This document shows positions 33,701 through 41,391 of a DNA stretch of 52,835 nucleotides, one piece after another. How positions within the stretch are numbered: position 1 is the first letter of the stretch; every line of letters starts with the position of its first letter. The notes under the pieces are model-generated. The model was not told where the DNA came from. It did not search any database and was given only the letters and a program-made list of their open reading frames with translations. The translations under genes and the position numbers were made by a program. This stretch comes from a virus, in IMG/VR virus record IMGVR_UViG_3300001683_001688, positions 1-52,835 of that record. The stretch is one strand, 5' to 3'.

Positions 33701-34314
33701 TGAACAAGACTTGCTTTGACTCTCTTTGTAAGGTTGAGGCATTTGGATCTCTTGAAGAGTTTACCTCTGGAATTGTTAAAAATCACAATCAGCTTCACGA
33801 GACAATTGTTGGAAACTATGACTTAATCAAAAAAGGTAGACACGGAATGACAAAGACAGCAGCAAAGAGGATGATGAAAGAGAGAGGAAAGGTTCCTGAC
33901 TTTATACCTGAGAAGCTTAGGGAAAATCAAGATATTGAAGACTGGTCAAGGACAGCTAAGATTGGTCATAGCGTAGAGCTGATGGCCACGGCTGATGAGA
34001 CTCTAGTTTTTCCTCAAGCTATCATGTCCAAGATAGAAAAGTCAAATCTTCGCGCTGCAACAAAGCTATCAGGAAAAGAGAGGGATGTTGTCTGGTTTTG
34101 CATATCTTCAATCGAAGAGAGAACAACAAAGAACAACAAACTTTTCTATAGGATGAAGGTCATAGATAATAACTCTCAGAGTTGCTGGATTCGTGTCTGG
34201 GGATCCTTCAAGCAGATACCTGAGTTGTATACCATATGGCTGGCAGAGGTGGCCTCTACTGACTCCTGGGGATGCTCAACATCATCGTATAAGATGAAGA
34301 AGATAGAACTTTAA
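30760..34314 (+). CDS. dnaE: DNA polymerase III alpha subunit (C-family polymerase)
   Basis: A full-length 1184-residue DnaE. The PHP domain starts with HAHCGTGSPYDG and ALTDHGNGNG. The palm has GPGRGSGAGSLVNYLLGI and the catalytic PDIDTD (D481 and D483), and the third Asp is in FKFDFLGLTTLK (D645). A C-terminal helix-hairpin-helix region (LTAIKGVGSAAV) and an OB-fold (RMKVIDNNSQSCWIRVWG) complete it. The residue after the motif is AG, not the usual F. Family C polymerase alongside T4-type gp32 and helicase is unusual; T4 uses family B. Confidence 0.95.
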   Translation: MSIIIPKRFVGLHAHCGTGSPYDGLGYPNQHIDFVLSNDMNAWALTDHGNGNGLAHAHTYAKQLKKKGVGYRQIYGVEFYFVPSLNEWRVQYEDHRESVRLAREEKKLKEITDINSEDEVSGGLIIENEEETKSDFDTNNWKRRYHLVVLAKNKKGLENLFTLVKKSYTDGFYRFPRIDFDLLKLHNEGLIVSTACIGGYPASLIARGESSGKSDKNIVLDLENMSDRFVDAVGEENFNLEIQFNSLSMQHKTNKHLIALHEKTGIPLVATADSHYYSRDMWEARELYRKLGRMGSRGDAMPSLPAFEDLKCELYPKNATQMWNEFNEHVSEYPFYKGKEQIICDAIERTYDIAWDQCEEVWFDEEAKLPNFDTPGNPAFNQLVTRVKKGLADEGLDKKQEYVDRAKMELEDIKYLGFENYFLTMTKVFDLASQSTIIGPGRGSGAGSLVNYLLGITTTDPIKYGLLWERFLHRKKAGWPDIDTDAGDRDVLINASRELFGEESVVPVSNFNTLKLKSLIKDVSKFYGIDFGEVNAMTNKLEKEVMHKAMGDHEEKSTYILTHEDCMKYSSGYSNFMEKYPKLCEHVQNLFMESRSIGRHAGGVLICPNLEKYMPVIKVRGELQTPWSEGMNFRHLEPNGFLKFDFLGLTTLKMVEDCIRLVLRKQGAENPTFSDISKYFDDNINCRYNDLDDQKVWEHVYHKGRFVQIFQFTQQGARKFCKRAKPKTIEELATITAIYRPGPLAAHVDKKYVKTKKSVEAGNPIEYDHPVIEEILSETYGFISFQEQFMLLGQKLAGFDKGASDKMRKTLVKKSLDSNAAKVQERIDLRKKFVDGAVNLSGMDRSKAEKLYETIEFFSGYGFNKSHAVSYAIDSYYSAWLHTYFEKEWLATCLQTMNGSSKFGKIIAEIKALRYKILPPDINSSSDVWVYSEDRGGFVPPLTAIKGVGSAAVREMMSRRPFKNLDEIMFSETGSWVPSKMNKTCFDSLCKVEAFGSLEEFTSGIVKNHNQLHETIVGNYDLIKKGRHGMTKTAAKRMMKERGKVPDFIPEKLRENQDIEDWSRTAKIGHSVELMATADETLVFPQAIMSKIEKSNLRAATKLSGKERDVVWFCISSIEERTTKNNKLFYRMKVIDNNSQSCWIRVWGSFKQIPELYTIWLAEVASTDSWGCSTSSYKMKKIEL

Positions 34315-34385
34315 AATAAATTTATTCAAGTATCTATTCATTGGTTAATATAAAAGATATAAAAAGGCAGCATAATGAGGTATAG

Positions 34386-35291
34386 GTGATAACTTTTCCA
34401 ATTAGAAATCTATTCATAGAGGGTCCAGATTGCTCTGGAAAAACAACTCTCGTAAGAGACATACATAATTCGACAGACTTTAGGCTTCATATTCATGACA
34501 GATCACAAATTTCAAGAAAGATATTTAGTGATCTATATAATAGAGACTTAGATTTTATTGATGATGATCTTCATGCAGAGCTATCAAATCTAAATAATAG
34601 ATTTATATTTCTTCTTCCTCCTTTTAATATAATAAGAGAGAGATATATTCAAAGAGGCGATGATTTTCATAGTGACATATCTTCAATAAGAAAAGTATAC
34701 GATGCTTTTCTAGATTCAGAATCAAAGTTTAGTGGATACCCGAACGTAAGATACTACATAACACCTGATACTAAAAACCTTGTTTACGGAATAATGTTTC
34801 AGTTAAACGTGATGAGAGAGAAAAATATCCTTGACATTGCTGAAGAGGTGAATCAGTTTGTTAATTTTTCAGGAGGGGAATCTTACCCGCTATCTTTTAC
34901 AATCTATGATAATGGAAAATTTGAAAATGCTGATTCTAACATATTAAAATATGAACCAGAGGCTAAATACTATGAAAAGATATTTACATCATTTCACGAA
35001 AAGATCACAAATGAACTTAATGGAAAAAATGAGTACAATAGGAGAGAGGATTATTCTTCAAGACGCTTTGTGCACACTAACGATAGCTGTATATCATTTA
35101 TACAGGCATCTGTAAGAAATAATATACTTGACTTTCATGTAGTTATAAGGTCATCAGATGTAAAGAGGGTTTTTCAATACGATATGATATTCCTCTACTA
35201 TCTTGCTAGCACGTGCTTTGAAAGGTTTAGCGATCATTGTAGCTCAGTAAGATTAAGATTTAACTTAAACTCTGCTCATATCATAGAGTAA
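34386..35291 (+). CDS. P-loop nucleotide kinase fused to thymidylate-synthase-fold domain (dCMP hydroxymethylase-like)
   Basis: Residues 1-140 are a P-loop dNMP-kinase-like domain (FIEGPDCSGKTTL, 10-22). Residues about 160-301 match the thymidylate synthase core: SSRRFV (R226, R227, phosphate-binding position), cysteine C235 in NDSCISF, R255-S256-S257-D258 exactly 20 residues later as in ThyA (C146, R166), and D266, eleven residues after R255, where ThyA has Asn177. Aspartate here marks dCMP-specific hydroxymethylases such as T4 gp42. The TS domain is short, about half of ThyA. Start GTG 34386. If active it would make hydroxymethyl-dCMP and phosphorylate it. Confidence 0.6.
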   Translation: MITFPIRNLFIEGPDCSGKTTLVRDIHNSTDFRLHIHDRSQISRKIFSDLYNRDLDFIDDDLHAELSNLNNRFIFLLPPFNIIRERYIQRGDDFHSDISSIRKVYDAFLDSESKFSGYPNVRYYITPDTKNLVYGIMFQLNVMREKNILDIAEEVNQFVNFSGGESYPLSFTIYDNGKFENADSNILKYEPEAKYYEKIFTSFHEKITNELNGKNEYNRREDYSSRRFVHTNDSCISFIQASVRNNILDFHVVIRSSDVKRVFQYDMIFLYYLASTCFERFSDHCSSVRLRFNLNSAHIIE

Positions 35292-35315
35292 AATAAACTA
35301 CAAAATGGAGATATA

Positions 35316-36326
35316 ATGAGAAAAGCGCTAGTTACTGGAGGATGTGGTTTCATAGGGTCAAACTTGACACACGAACTTGTGAAACAAGGTTGGCAGGTTG
35401 ATATAGTAGATGATATGTCAAATGGTCATCTTGAGCTACTTGAAGGTCTAAAGATAAGGGTTATTCCTGTTGACTTACTAGAATCATTCTATGATATGAT
35501 CAACACAACGAATAGAGTCTCAGAAACAGTTCATGTAATACAAGGTGATTTTGCTCACGAGGGCATATGCAAAAATATATCTGAAAAGATGTATGACATA
35601 GTTTTTCACCAAGCAGCTATTCCAAGAGTACTATTCTCAGTTGAAAACCCTTCTTTAACAACTAATGTAAATATAGGTGCAACAACAAGACTATTTGAAG
35701 CATGCATTGGAAATGTTGACAGGGTCGTATTCGCATCATCATCTTCAGTATACGGAGGTGCATCAATTCTTCCAACACTAGAGACTACAGAGAAGAGTCC
35801 AAAATCACCTTATGCTTGGCAAAAGCATTCAATAGAGGATCTTGCAAAGATATTTTGCAACTTGTATGATATTGATATTGTTTGCTTGAGATATTTTAAT
35901 GTTTTCGGTCCAGGTCAATATGGAGACTCTCCGTACTCTACAGCAGTATCTGCATGGTGTCATTCGATTAAAAATAGCTTACCAATGAGAAGCGATGGCG
36001 ATGGAACGCAGTCTAGAGATCTCTGCTATGTTGACAATACAGTTCAAGCAAATATCCTAGCAGCGACATCAGATCAGTCAAGTCATGGAGGCTTCAATGG
36101 AAGATGTTATAATATAGCTTGCGGCGATAGAACTACAAATAATGAAATTTTAGATTTCTTTACAGAGAGATATACGCATGCTATTGTAAAAAATGCACCG
36201 TGGAGGGCTGGAGATGTTATGCATACCCAGGCTGATGTCTCTAGTGCAAAGGAAGATTTTGGGTATGAGCCAGCTGTTAGATTCTGGGATGGGCTTAATA
36301 GAACAATAGAGTGGTGGAATATCTAG
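35316..36326 (+). CDS. NAD-dependent sugar-nucleotide epimerase/dehydratase (extended SDR)
   Basis: Rossmann NAD motif TGGCGFIGSN, the SSSSVYGG segment with the catalytic Ser, and YAWQK (YxxxK) give an extended SDR of the GalE/UDP-GlcNAc 4-epimerase group. RYFNVFGPGQ and RDLCYVDN are typical substrate-side strings. Full length, 336 residues. It would make a nucleotide sugar for glycan or DNA glycosylation. TAG is directly followed by the ATG of a cupin. Confidence 0.88.
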   Translation: MRKALVTGGCGFIGSNLTHELVKQGWQVDIVDDMSNGHLELLEGLKIRVIPVDLLESFYDMINTTNRVSETVHVIQGDFAHEGICKNISEKMYDIVFHQAAIPRVLFSVENPSLTTNVNIGATTRLFEACIGNVDRVVFASSSSVYGGASILPTLETTEKSPKSPYAWQKHSIEDLAKIFCNLYDIDIVCLRYFNVFGPGQYGDSPYSTAVSAWCHSIKNSLPMRSDGDGTQSRDLCYVDNTVQANILAATSDQSSHGGFNGRCYNIACGDRTTNNEILDFFTERYTHAIVKNAPWRAGDVMHTQADVSSAKEDFGYEPAVRFWDGLNRTIEWWNI

Positions 36327-36743
36327 ATGCCAGATTTATATGATAAGAAACACGTAAAAACTTCGTGGATTTCAAGAAAAGCAAAAAAAGTTGAAAAGCC
36401 ATGGGGGCATGAATTATCATGGACAGCATTTAGCGGAATCTTTGGAAAAACACTTTTCATAAGAAAAGGATGCAGAACAAGCTTGAAATATCACAATATT
36501 AAATCAGAAGCTTTGTTTTTAAGATCTGGGTCTGCAATGATTATTCACGGAGATGAGTTATTTGTTACATTGCCATTGATATACCCACTTGAAGAATCTT
36601 TGTTTTCACAAGGTGATACTCTGCATGTTCAATCAGGGTCTCCTTATAGAATAATAGCGCTAGAAGATTGCGAAATAGTTGAGATAGGAAATCAAGTAGA
36701 TAGTTCACCAGTAAGATTAGAGGATGACTATGGCAGAGCGTAA
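36327..36743 (+). CDS. Cupin, mannose-6-phosphate isomerase/GMP-like
   Basis: Starts immediately after the epimerase stop. VEKPWGHELSW and SLKYHNIKSEALFLRSGSAMII are the cupin core pattern of type II mannose-6-phosphate isomerase/GDP-mannose pyrophosphorylase C-domains. At 138 residues it is a single cupin. The first histidine of the metal set is not in the usual context, so activity is uncertain. With the epimerase it suggests a small sugar-nucleotide route. Confidence 0.7.
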   Translation: MPDLYDKKHVKTSWISRKAKKVEKPWGHELSWTAFSGIFGKTLFIRKGCRTSLKYHNIKSEALFLRSGSAMIIHGDELFVTLPLIYPLEESLFSQGDTLHVQSGSPYRIIALEDCEIVEIGNQVDSSPVRLEDDYGRA

Positions 36744-37308
36744 TGAGTATATAAGAATACCAGAGTTTATCATATATACTGGTCCAATGTTTGGATCAAA
36801 GACAACAAAGTTAATAGCAGCTGTTGATAGATTTAGGTATCAAGATAGAAATATTTTAGCATTTAAGCCATCTCTAGACGAAAGATATTCAAGTTCAGAA
36901 ATTTGTACTCACAATGGTGCAAGAGTTGATGCTTTTGTTGTTAAGTCAGGTGGCGATATAATTAGAATAGTTAATGATACCAGCGACGTTGATGTCGTTG
37001 CAGTTGATGAGGCTTTTATGATAGATGGTGTAGCAGAATCTCTTCTTACTCTATTTAGAGAGGGAAAAACAATAGTAGTTTCATCTCTTCAACTGTCTGC
37101 ATCTGGAAATGTATTTGAAGAGATAAAAGATATGATGCCCTGGGCTACAAAGATAGAGGTGTGCCCTGCAGTTTGCACAGTAAGCGGTTTAGATGCGTAT
37201 TATACACATAGAAAATTTGAAAATATGAAAGAGATAACTGTTGGCGGTTCAGATCTCTACGAGCCTAGATGCTGGTTTTATCACGGATTTATGAATCAGC
37301 ATTCTTAA
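36724..37308 (+). CDS. tdk: Thymidine kinase (TK1 type)
   Basis: Phosphorylates thymidine (and deoxyuridine). The nucleotide loop is GPMFGSKTTKL (20-30): the usual SGK order is GSK here. The catalytic DEAFMI and the zinc cysteines CPAVCTVSG with a later PRCW are present, with a lasso-type C-terminus. 194 residues, normal. Start ATG 36724 overlaps the cupin end; ATG 36730 is possible. No transmembrane segment. Confidence 0.9.
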   Translation: MTMAERNEYIRIPEFIIYTGPMFGSKTTKLIAAVDRFRYQDRNILAFKPSLDERYSSSEICTHNGARVDAFVVKSGGDIIRIVNDTSDVDVVAVDEAFMIDGVAESLLTLFREGKTIVVSSLQLSASGNVFEEIKDMMPWATKIEVCPAVCTVSGLDAYYTHRKFENMKEITVGGSDLYEPRCWFYHGFMNQHS

Positions 37309-37323
37309 TTTAAGAGGTATTTT

Positions 37324-38328
37324 ATGATTGAACCTAACAGTGTTAATTGTGTGATATATCACGCAGACTGTACTGATGGTTTTGGTGCAGCATACTCAGC
37401 GTGGAAGCTACTGGGAAATCGTGCTGAGTACTACCCTTGTAAACATGGATCACATCCCCCAAATGTTATCGGAAAGCGAGTAGTTATACTTGATTTTTCA
37501 TTTGGAAATCAAACAATAAAGAATATGATTAATGAAGCTGAAAGTCTTCTTGTAATAGACCATCACAAGTCTGCAATGGTTGAGCTTCATGACATTTCAA
37601 ATACTCATTTTGATATGACAAAAAGCGGAGCAATGCTTACATGGGAATATTTCCATCCAGGAAAAGAGCCGCCCAAATTTATCAAGTACATACAAGATAG
37701 AGATTTATGGAAGTGGGAGCTTGAATATTCAAAAGAATTCAGCGCGGCATTTGATATGGTTCCGTTTGAATTTGAGGAATTTGAAAAGTTTGAAGATGAC
37801 TCTGTCTTTGACGATGCAGTAAGAAGAGGCTCATATATTCTTGCCTACTCTAAGACTGTTATTAAAAAAGTGTGCGAGAAAGCATCTAGAAGAAGGTACA
37901 GCGGAATGGATGTTCTTGTTGTTAATTCTTCTCACTGGATGTCAGAGATCGGTGCAAGACTTTCACCAGATTGTGATTTTGCAGTGATATGGTACTATGA
38001 TCACGAAGATAGAATGATTAAGGTTAGCCTAAGATCTTTTCATGATAGAATAGACGTATCAGAGATAGCAAAGAGGTTTGGCGGCGGCGGACACAAAAAA
38101 GCTTCTGGGTTTCAATTGTCTGGAGAGCTTATCGTAGATGATATCTTTGATGTATTCGACGGAGAAGATCATCAGGTCGACGCTAGCAAAGTTGAAGAGA
38201 TTCGAGTTGATCTTGAAAATTTGACAAAAAAAGCTTCAGAGGCAGGTGTATCTGTTGTATCAGACATAGATGGACACACAGCTGTAGTCGTACAAGGTGT
38301 ATCAAGTGGATCGTCCGAAGTGGGATGA
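37324..38328 (+). CDS. DHH/DHHA1 phosphoesterase (NrnA/RecJ-like)
   Basis: The DHH catalytic domain shows HADCTDGFGAA (D15), the D57 region VVILDFSF and DHHKS (79-81). The C-terminal DHHA1 motif GGGGHKKASGF is intact. At 334 residues it matches nanoRNase/bifunctional oligoribonuclease-pAp phosphatase rather than full RecJ. It could recycle nanoRNA or dephosphorylate pAp; pAp is the product of PAPS-using sulfotransferases such as those at 6868-8345, a tempting link. Confidence 0.85.
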   Translation: MIEPNSVNCVIYHADCTDGFGAAYSAWKLLGNRAEYYPCKHGSHPPNVIGKRVVILDFSFGNQTIKNMINEAESLLVIDHHKSAMVELHDISNTHFDMTKSGAMLTWEYFHPGKEPPKFIKYIQDRDLWKWELEYSKEFSAAFDMVPFEFEEFEKFEDDSVFDDAVRRGSYILAYSKTVIKKVCEKASRRRYSGMDVLVVNSSHWMSEIGARLSPDCDFAVIWYYDHEDRMIKVSLRSFHDRIDVSEIAKRFGGGGHKKASGFQLSGELIVDDIFDVFDGEDHQVDASKVEEIRVDLENLTKKASEAGVSVVSDIDGHTAVVVQGVSSGSSEVG

Positions 38329-38716
38329 AATATGGATGTCTTTTGCTCACAACATCTCTAGAAGATCTTGTGACAATAGGCACAAAGTAGGTGCAATAGT
38401 TGTAACAGGTGACAATACTCAAGTATTGTCAGTAGGGTATAATGGAAACTATACCGGTGGGCCAAATATTGTTGAATCTGATATTCCAGGAGAGTCTGGA
38501 ATGATACACGCTGAGATCAACTCTCTTTTAAAAATGGATTATAATAATCCTAAAATAAAAAATATGTATGTGACTTTATCTCCTTGCAGAATGTGCGCAA
38601 AGGCTATTGTAAATGCAGGAATTGATGCTATCATTTACGATGAAGAGTACAGAGATTCATCAGGAATTGATATTTTACGCGATGCTGGTGTTAAAGTTAA
38701 AAAATGGAACAAGTAA
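38306..38716 (+). CDS. dCMP deaminase
   Basis: Zinc deaminase signatures HAEINSL and SPCRMCAKAIVNAG are present. KWDEIWMSFAHNISRRS and the Arg/Lys-rich start match phage dCMP deaminases. GTG 38306 fits the family start (MDRPKWDEIW) with AAGGTG six bases upstream, giving 136 residues; GTG 38297 is three codons earlier. It overlaps the end of the DHH gene. It supplies dUMP for ThyX. Confidence 0.88.
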   Translation: MDRPKWDEIWMSFAHNISRRSCDNRHKVGAIVVTGDNTQVLSVGYNGNYTGGPNIVESDIPGESGMIHAEINSLLKMDYNNPKIKNMYVTLSPCRMCAKAIVNAGIDAIIYDEEYRDSSGIDILRDAGVKVKKWNK

Positions 38717-38743
38717 TGAATATTTAGATATGAGGGAGAACAT

Positions 38744-39019
38744 ATGCAGACACTTGATGCAAAGGATGTTCAATATATTATTGATATGATTCTATTAAAA
38801 AATGAAAATCTTGGTCAAGATATATTTGCCGGAAGTGGAAAAAATAAAAAAATCGTTGTAAAAGATGGATTAAAAGTTCGCCATATTCCAACGGGTCTTG
38901 TATATACAGTAATAGAGTATATTAATGATGATTCTTCTGGGCCAGCTATTAGATGCTCTCGCCCAGGAAAAGAAATTGTGATTCCTAGCAATGAATTTAA
39001 CAAGTATGTGAGGCACTAA
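38744..39019 (+). CDS. Hypothetical protein, 91 residues
   Basis: GAGGGAG lies before the ATG. A short helical start followed by a small beta-domain (LKVRHIPTGLVYTVIEY, AIRCSRPGKEIVIP). No motif. Its TAA overlaps the ATG of the SOD-like gene. Confidence 0.6.
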   Translation: MQTLDAKDVQYIIDMILLKNENLGQDIFAGSGKNKKIVVKDGLKVRHIPTGLVYTVIEYINDDSSGPAIRCSRPGKEIVIPSNEFNKYVRH

Positions 39020-39720
39020 TGTCAAAATTTACAAACAATGACCTTAAAAAGTCGATAAAAAATAGTCTAAACTTAGACACAAAAGAAGAAAATCGATTAG
39101 ATGAATCTTATGTTGTCCAAGATAAACAGTTTAATTTATCAACTGAGCTATTAAGTGAGGCAAATAAAAATAACCATATAGAACTCTATAATAAATATGT
39201 CAAAAATTTCAATAGAATAAGTGCTGAGCTTGATACGGTTGATAGAAAATCTGCTTCATCAAACTTTTCTAATTATAGGTCGCTTAAGATTGATGAAACA
39301 TATAACCTAAACGGTGTATATCTTCACGAGCTTTACTTTGCAAATATATCAGATTTGCAAAGTCAGATATCTATGGACTCTATTTCATATATGCGCCTTG
39401 CTAGGGATTTTGGATCTTTTGACGCTTGGCAGGATGATTTTATAGCTTGTTGCTTGTCCAATCAATGTGGATGGGCAGTAACATATTACAATACTTACTT
39501 AAAGAGTTATGTCAATTGCTTCATAGATCTTCATAGTATAAATGTTCCATTTGGAACATACCCTGTTATAGTTATGGACACGTGGCAGCATGCATACTAT
39601 AGGGACTACTTAAAAGATGTAAAGACGTATACTTATGGAATGATGAAACAGTTAAACTGGAATATCATTGAGAAAAGATTTAACAAAGCTGAAAAGATAG
39701 CTACAGCTCTAAGAGGATAG
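39019..39720 (+). CDS. Fe/Mn superoxide dismutase-like protein
   Basis: The C-terminal half matches Fe/Mn-SOD: FGSFDAWQDDFIACCLSNQC with GWAVTYY and VMDTWQHAYYRDYL (D187 and H191 as metal ligands), ending WNIIEKRF. H103 in YLHELYF fits the second His ligand. In the N-terminal half LSTELLSEANKNNHIELY aligns with the first-ligand helix, but the residue expected as His26 appears to be Ala or Asn, with H53 at a second-sphere position. So one of four ligands may be missing. 40 extra N-terminal residues. Either a changed enzyme or a structural protein using the fold. Confidence 0.65.
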   Translation: MSKFTNNDLKKSIKNSLNLDTKEENRLDESYVVQDKQFNLSTELLSEANKNNHIELYNKYVKNFNRISAELDTVDRKSASSNFSNYRSLKIDETYNLNGVYLHELYFANISDLQSQISMDSISYMRLARDFGSFDAWQDDFIACCLSNQCGWAVTYYNTYLKSYVNCFIDLHSINVPFGTYPVIVMDTWQHAYYRDYLKDVKTYTYGMMKQLNWNIIEKRFNKAEKIATALRG

Positions 39721-39721
39721 A

Positions 39722-40369
39722 ATGAGATCTTTAAGAAATGAAATAAGAAAAATAATTCTTGAGCAAGTAGATGAGCTATTTTCAGACGTAGAAGACGTTA
39801 CAAGACTTTCTAGAGACTCTATTGATGATCAGATAGATTCATTTTTTATAAAGTTTGAAAATGACTCTGTGAAAGATGAAGGTCAAGAAGACGATATGTT
39901 GAGATCTCTATCTGAAATGTCGCTTAGAGCGCTTATAAGTGAACAAGACGCGCCTGAGGGAGCACCAGATGTAGAAGATGATCCTGAAGAAGACGAACTT
40001 GCTGACGAAGAAGTTGTTGATGAAGAAGAGGAAGTAATTAGTGATCCTGCAGGCAGCGAAGATGTAGATGTAACTGAGCCGGCTGAATTACCCAAGCTTC
40101 CGATAGATGTAGATGCTTTTATAAAAAGAGTTGCAAGACTTGCTCTCAACGCAGACACTTTGCTTGATGTAAAAACAGTTATAGTAAATAGAGCATTAAA
40201 CTTCCTTCGGGATAATTATGATGAAAATCACGCTGAGCAAGCATCTCAAATACTAGACACTCAATTTGATTTTAATATAGGCGGTAAAAAAGATCCACCT
40301 GCTGCACCCGATGCTGTAGGTGCATGGGCTGGAGGAACTGGAGGACTCGGCGGCGGCGGCGGCGGATGA
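39722..40369 (+). CDS. Acidic protein with basic N-terminal helix and glycine-rich tail
   Basis: Begins MRSLRNEIRKIILEQVDEL (ILE site), then a strongly acidic region (residues 75-125), a helical domain (FIKRVARLALNADTLL) and a poly-Gly tail (GGTGGLGGGGGG). Layout is like the acidic protein at 45760. Resembles prohead core/scaffold-type proteins of T4-like phages in composition only; no family recognised. Its TGA overlaps the ATG of the next gene. Confidence 0.6.
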   Translation: MRSLRNEIRKIILEQVDELFSDVEDVTRLSRDSIDDQIDSFFIKFENDSVKDEGQEDDMLRSLSEMSLRALISEQDAPEGAPDVEDDPEEDELADEEVVDEEEEVISDPAGSEDVDVTEPAELPKLPIDVDAFIKRVARLALNADTLLDVKTVIVNRALNFLRDNYDENHAEQASQILDTQFDFNIGGKKDPPAAPDAVGAWAGGTGGLGGGGGG

Positions 40370-40656
40370 TGCCTAAGACCTACAAGGATTTTGAGACAAA
40401 GAAGACAATTCACTTTACTATAACTAGAGAATCTCATTCAAAGCTAAGAATAGCGTGCTTTAATAAAAGATTATCCATGCAGGAAATATTTGAAGAGATC
40501 GCGCAGAGAATAGCATCAGATTCTCCTGATATGATTAGACTTTTGGATGACTTAAGTAAAAATAAGAGAGACAAAGTTATAAAGAAGTTATCAAAAACAG
40601 ACGCAGAGTCACTATTTAATCTAATAGAAGAAGAGAATCCTCTAAGTGAGAAATAG
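40366..40656 (+). CDS. Ribbon-helix-helix-like small regulator
   Basis: A beta strand FETKKTIHFTITRES followed by two helices (HSKLRIACFNKRLSMQEIFEEIAQRIASD) is the Arc/MetJ/CopG pattern of ribbon-helix-helix DNA-binding proteins. 97 residues with a charged helical tail. Starts ATG 40366 or 40369, overlapping the previous stop. Could bind operators such as the paired palindromes at 14308, though nothing shows that directly. Confidence 0.65.
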   Translation: MMPKTYKDFETKKTIHFTITRESHSKLRIACFNKRLSMQEIFEEIAQRIASDSPDMIRLLDDLSKNKRDKVIKKLSKTDAESLFNLIEEENPLSEK

Positions 40657-40657
40657 T

Positions 40658-40663
40658 TATAAT
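40658..40663 (+). promoter_or_regulatory. Putative promoter -10 for the secreted protease
   Basis: TATAAT within the end of the RHH gene region, 8 bases before the protease GTG. No clear -35. Confidence 0.35.
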
Positions 40664-40671
40664 AGGGCACT

Positions 40672-41388
40672 GTGAGACTTTTACTAATAATAGCTGCTTT
40701 ATTTATACCTTTATCATCTTTTGCAACTGATGATAATTCTTCTCAGTATAGAACAATTGAAGTAAGATCTTCTAGAATATCTAGTGTTGAAAGAAATGTT
40801 AGAGATGCTGCTGTTTATATTTTAATAGGATTAGGACACGGGTCTGGGTCTTTGATAAAATACAAGGGTACTCAGTTCATTATCACAGCACAGCATGTTG
40901 CTAGTGGAGAGATAGGATCTAGCTATATTGTTAAAAAGGAGAAAGAGGTGCAATCTGCATCTTTAATCTATTCTGATTTAACAAATGACATAGCTGTTTT
41001 ATGGTTAAAAAATGAGTTTGAATCAGTTGATCCTATGAGATTTTCTACAGAAAAAACAGTTCCAGATATAGGAGATGAAATAACCTATTCTGGGTATCCG
41101 TCAAGTCACGATATAATGACGTATAGGGGACGAGTTGCAGGATTTGAAAGTATTCCTAGTGCAGGAAATCAAATTCTTTTACATACGTTCGGATGGTTCG
41201 GATGTTCAGGATCTGTTGTGTTTGACACAGGCGGAAATATTGTTGGAGTTCTATGGGGAATAGATGTTTTAAATGGAGTCCCAGTTGAATCAATGATATG
41301 GGTAAGCCCAATTCAAAATCTAGACATAGACGAAGCACTTTCAGAGTTTTGTAACTCTACAGCAGAAGAAGTGAGAGCTTGTAGGTGA
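40672..41388 (+). CDS. Secreted trypsin-like serine protease
   Basis: A signal peptide (MRLLLIIAALFIPLSSFA) is followed by a chymotrypsin-fold domain with triad His75 (ITAQHVASG), Asp106 (DLTNDIAVL) and Ser179 (GCSGSVVF). 238 residues; no PDZ domain, so not a full DegP. Start GTG 40672 lies 8 bases after a TATAAT (40658-40663), so the transcript could be nearly leaderless. It would act in the periplasm, perhaps in lysis or superinfection control. It is followed by a set of small membrane proteins. Confidence 0.8.
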   Translation: MRLLLIIAALFIPLSSFATDDNSSQYRTIEVRSSRISSVERNVRDAAVYILIGLGHGSGSLIKYKGTQFIITAQHVASGEIGSSYIVKKEKEVQSASLIYSDLTNDIAVLWLKNEFESVDPMRFSTEKTVPDIGDEITYSGYPSSHDIMTYRGRVAGFESIPSAGNQILLHTFGWFGCSGSVVFDTGGNIVGVLWGIDVLNGVPVESMIWVSPIQNLDIDEALSEFCNSTAEEVRACR

Positions 41389-41391
41389 TTT

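Noticed and set aside
34315-34326. AATAAATTTATT palindrome after the polymerase gene as terminator or operator
   Set aside because: AT-only, without loop or GC stem, and easily expected by chance in this base composition.
36724-37308. Thymidine kinase as a broken gene because of GSK instead of SGK in the P-loop
   Set aside because: All other motifs are intact, and I recall the same GPMFGSKT form in other phage thymidine kinases, so it is treated as functional.
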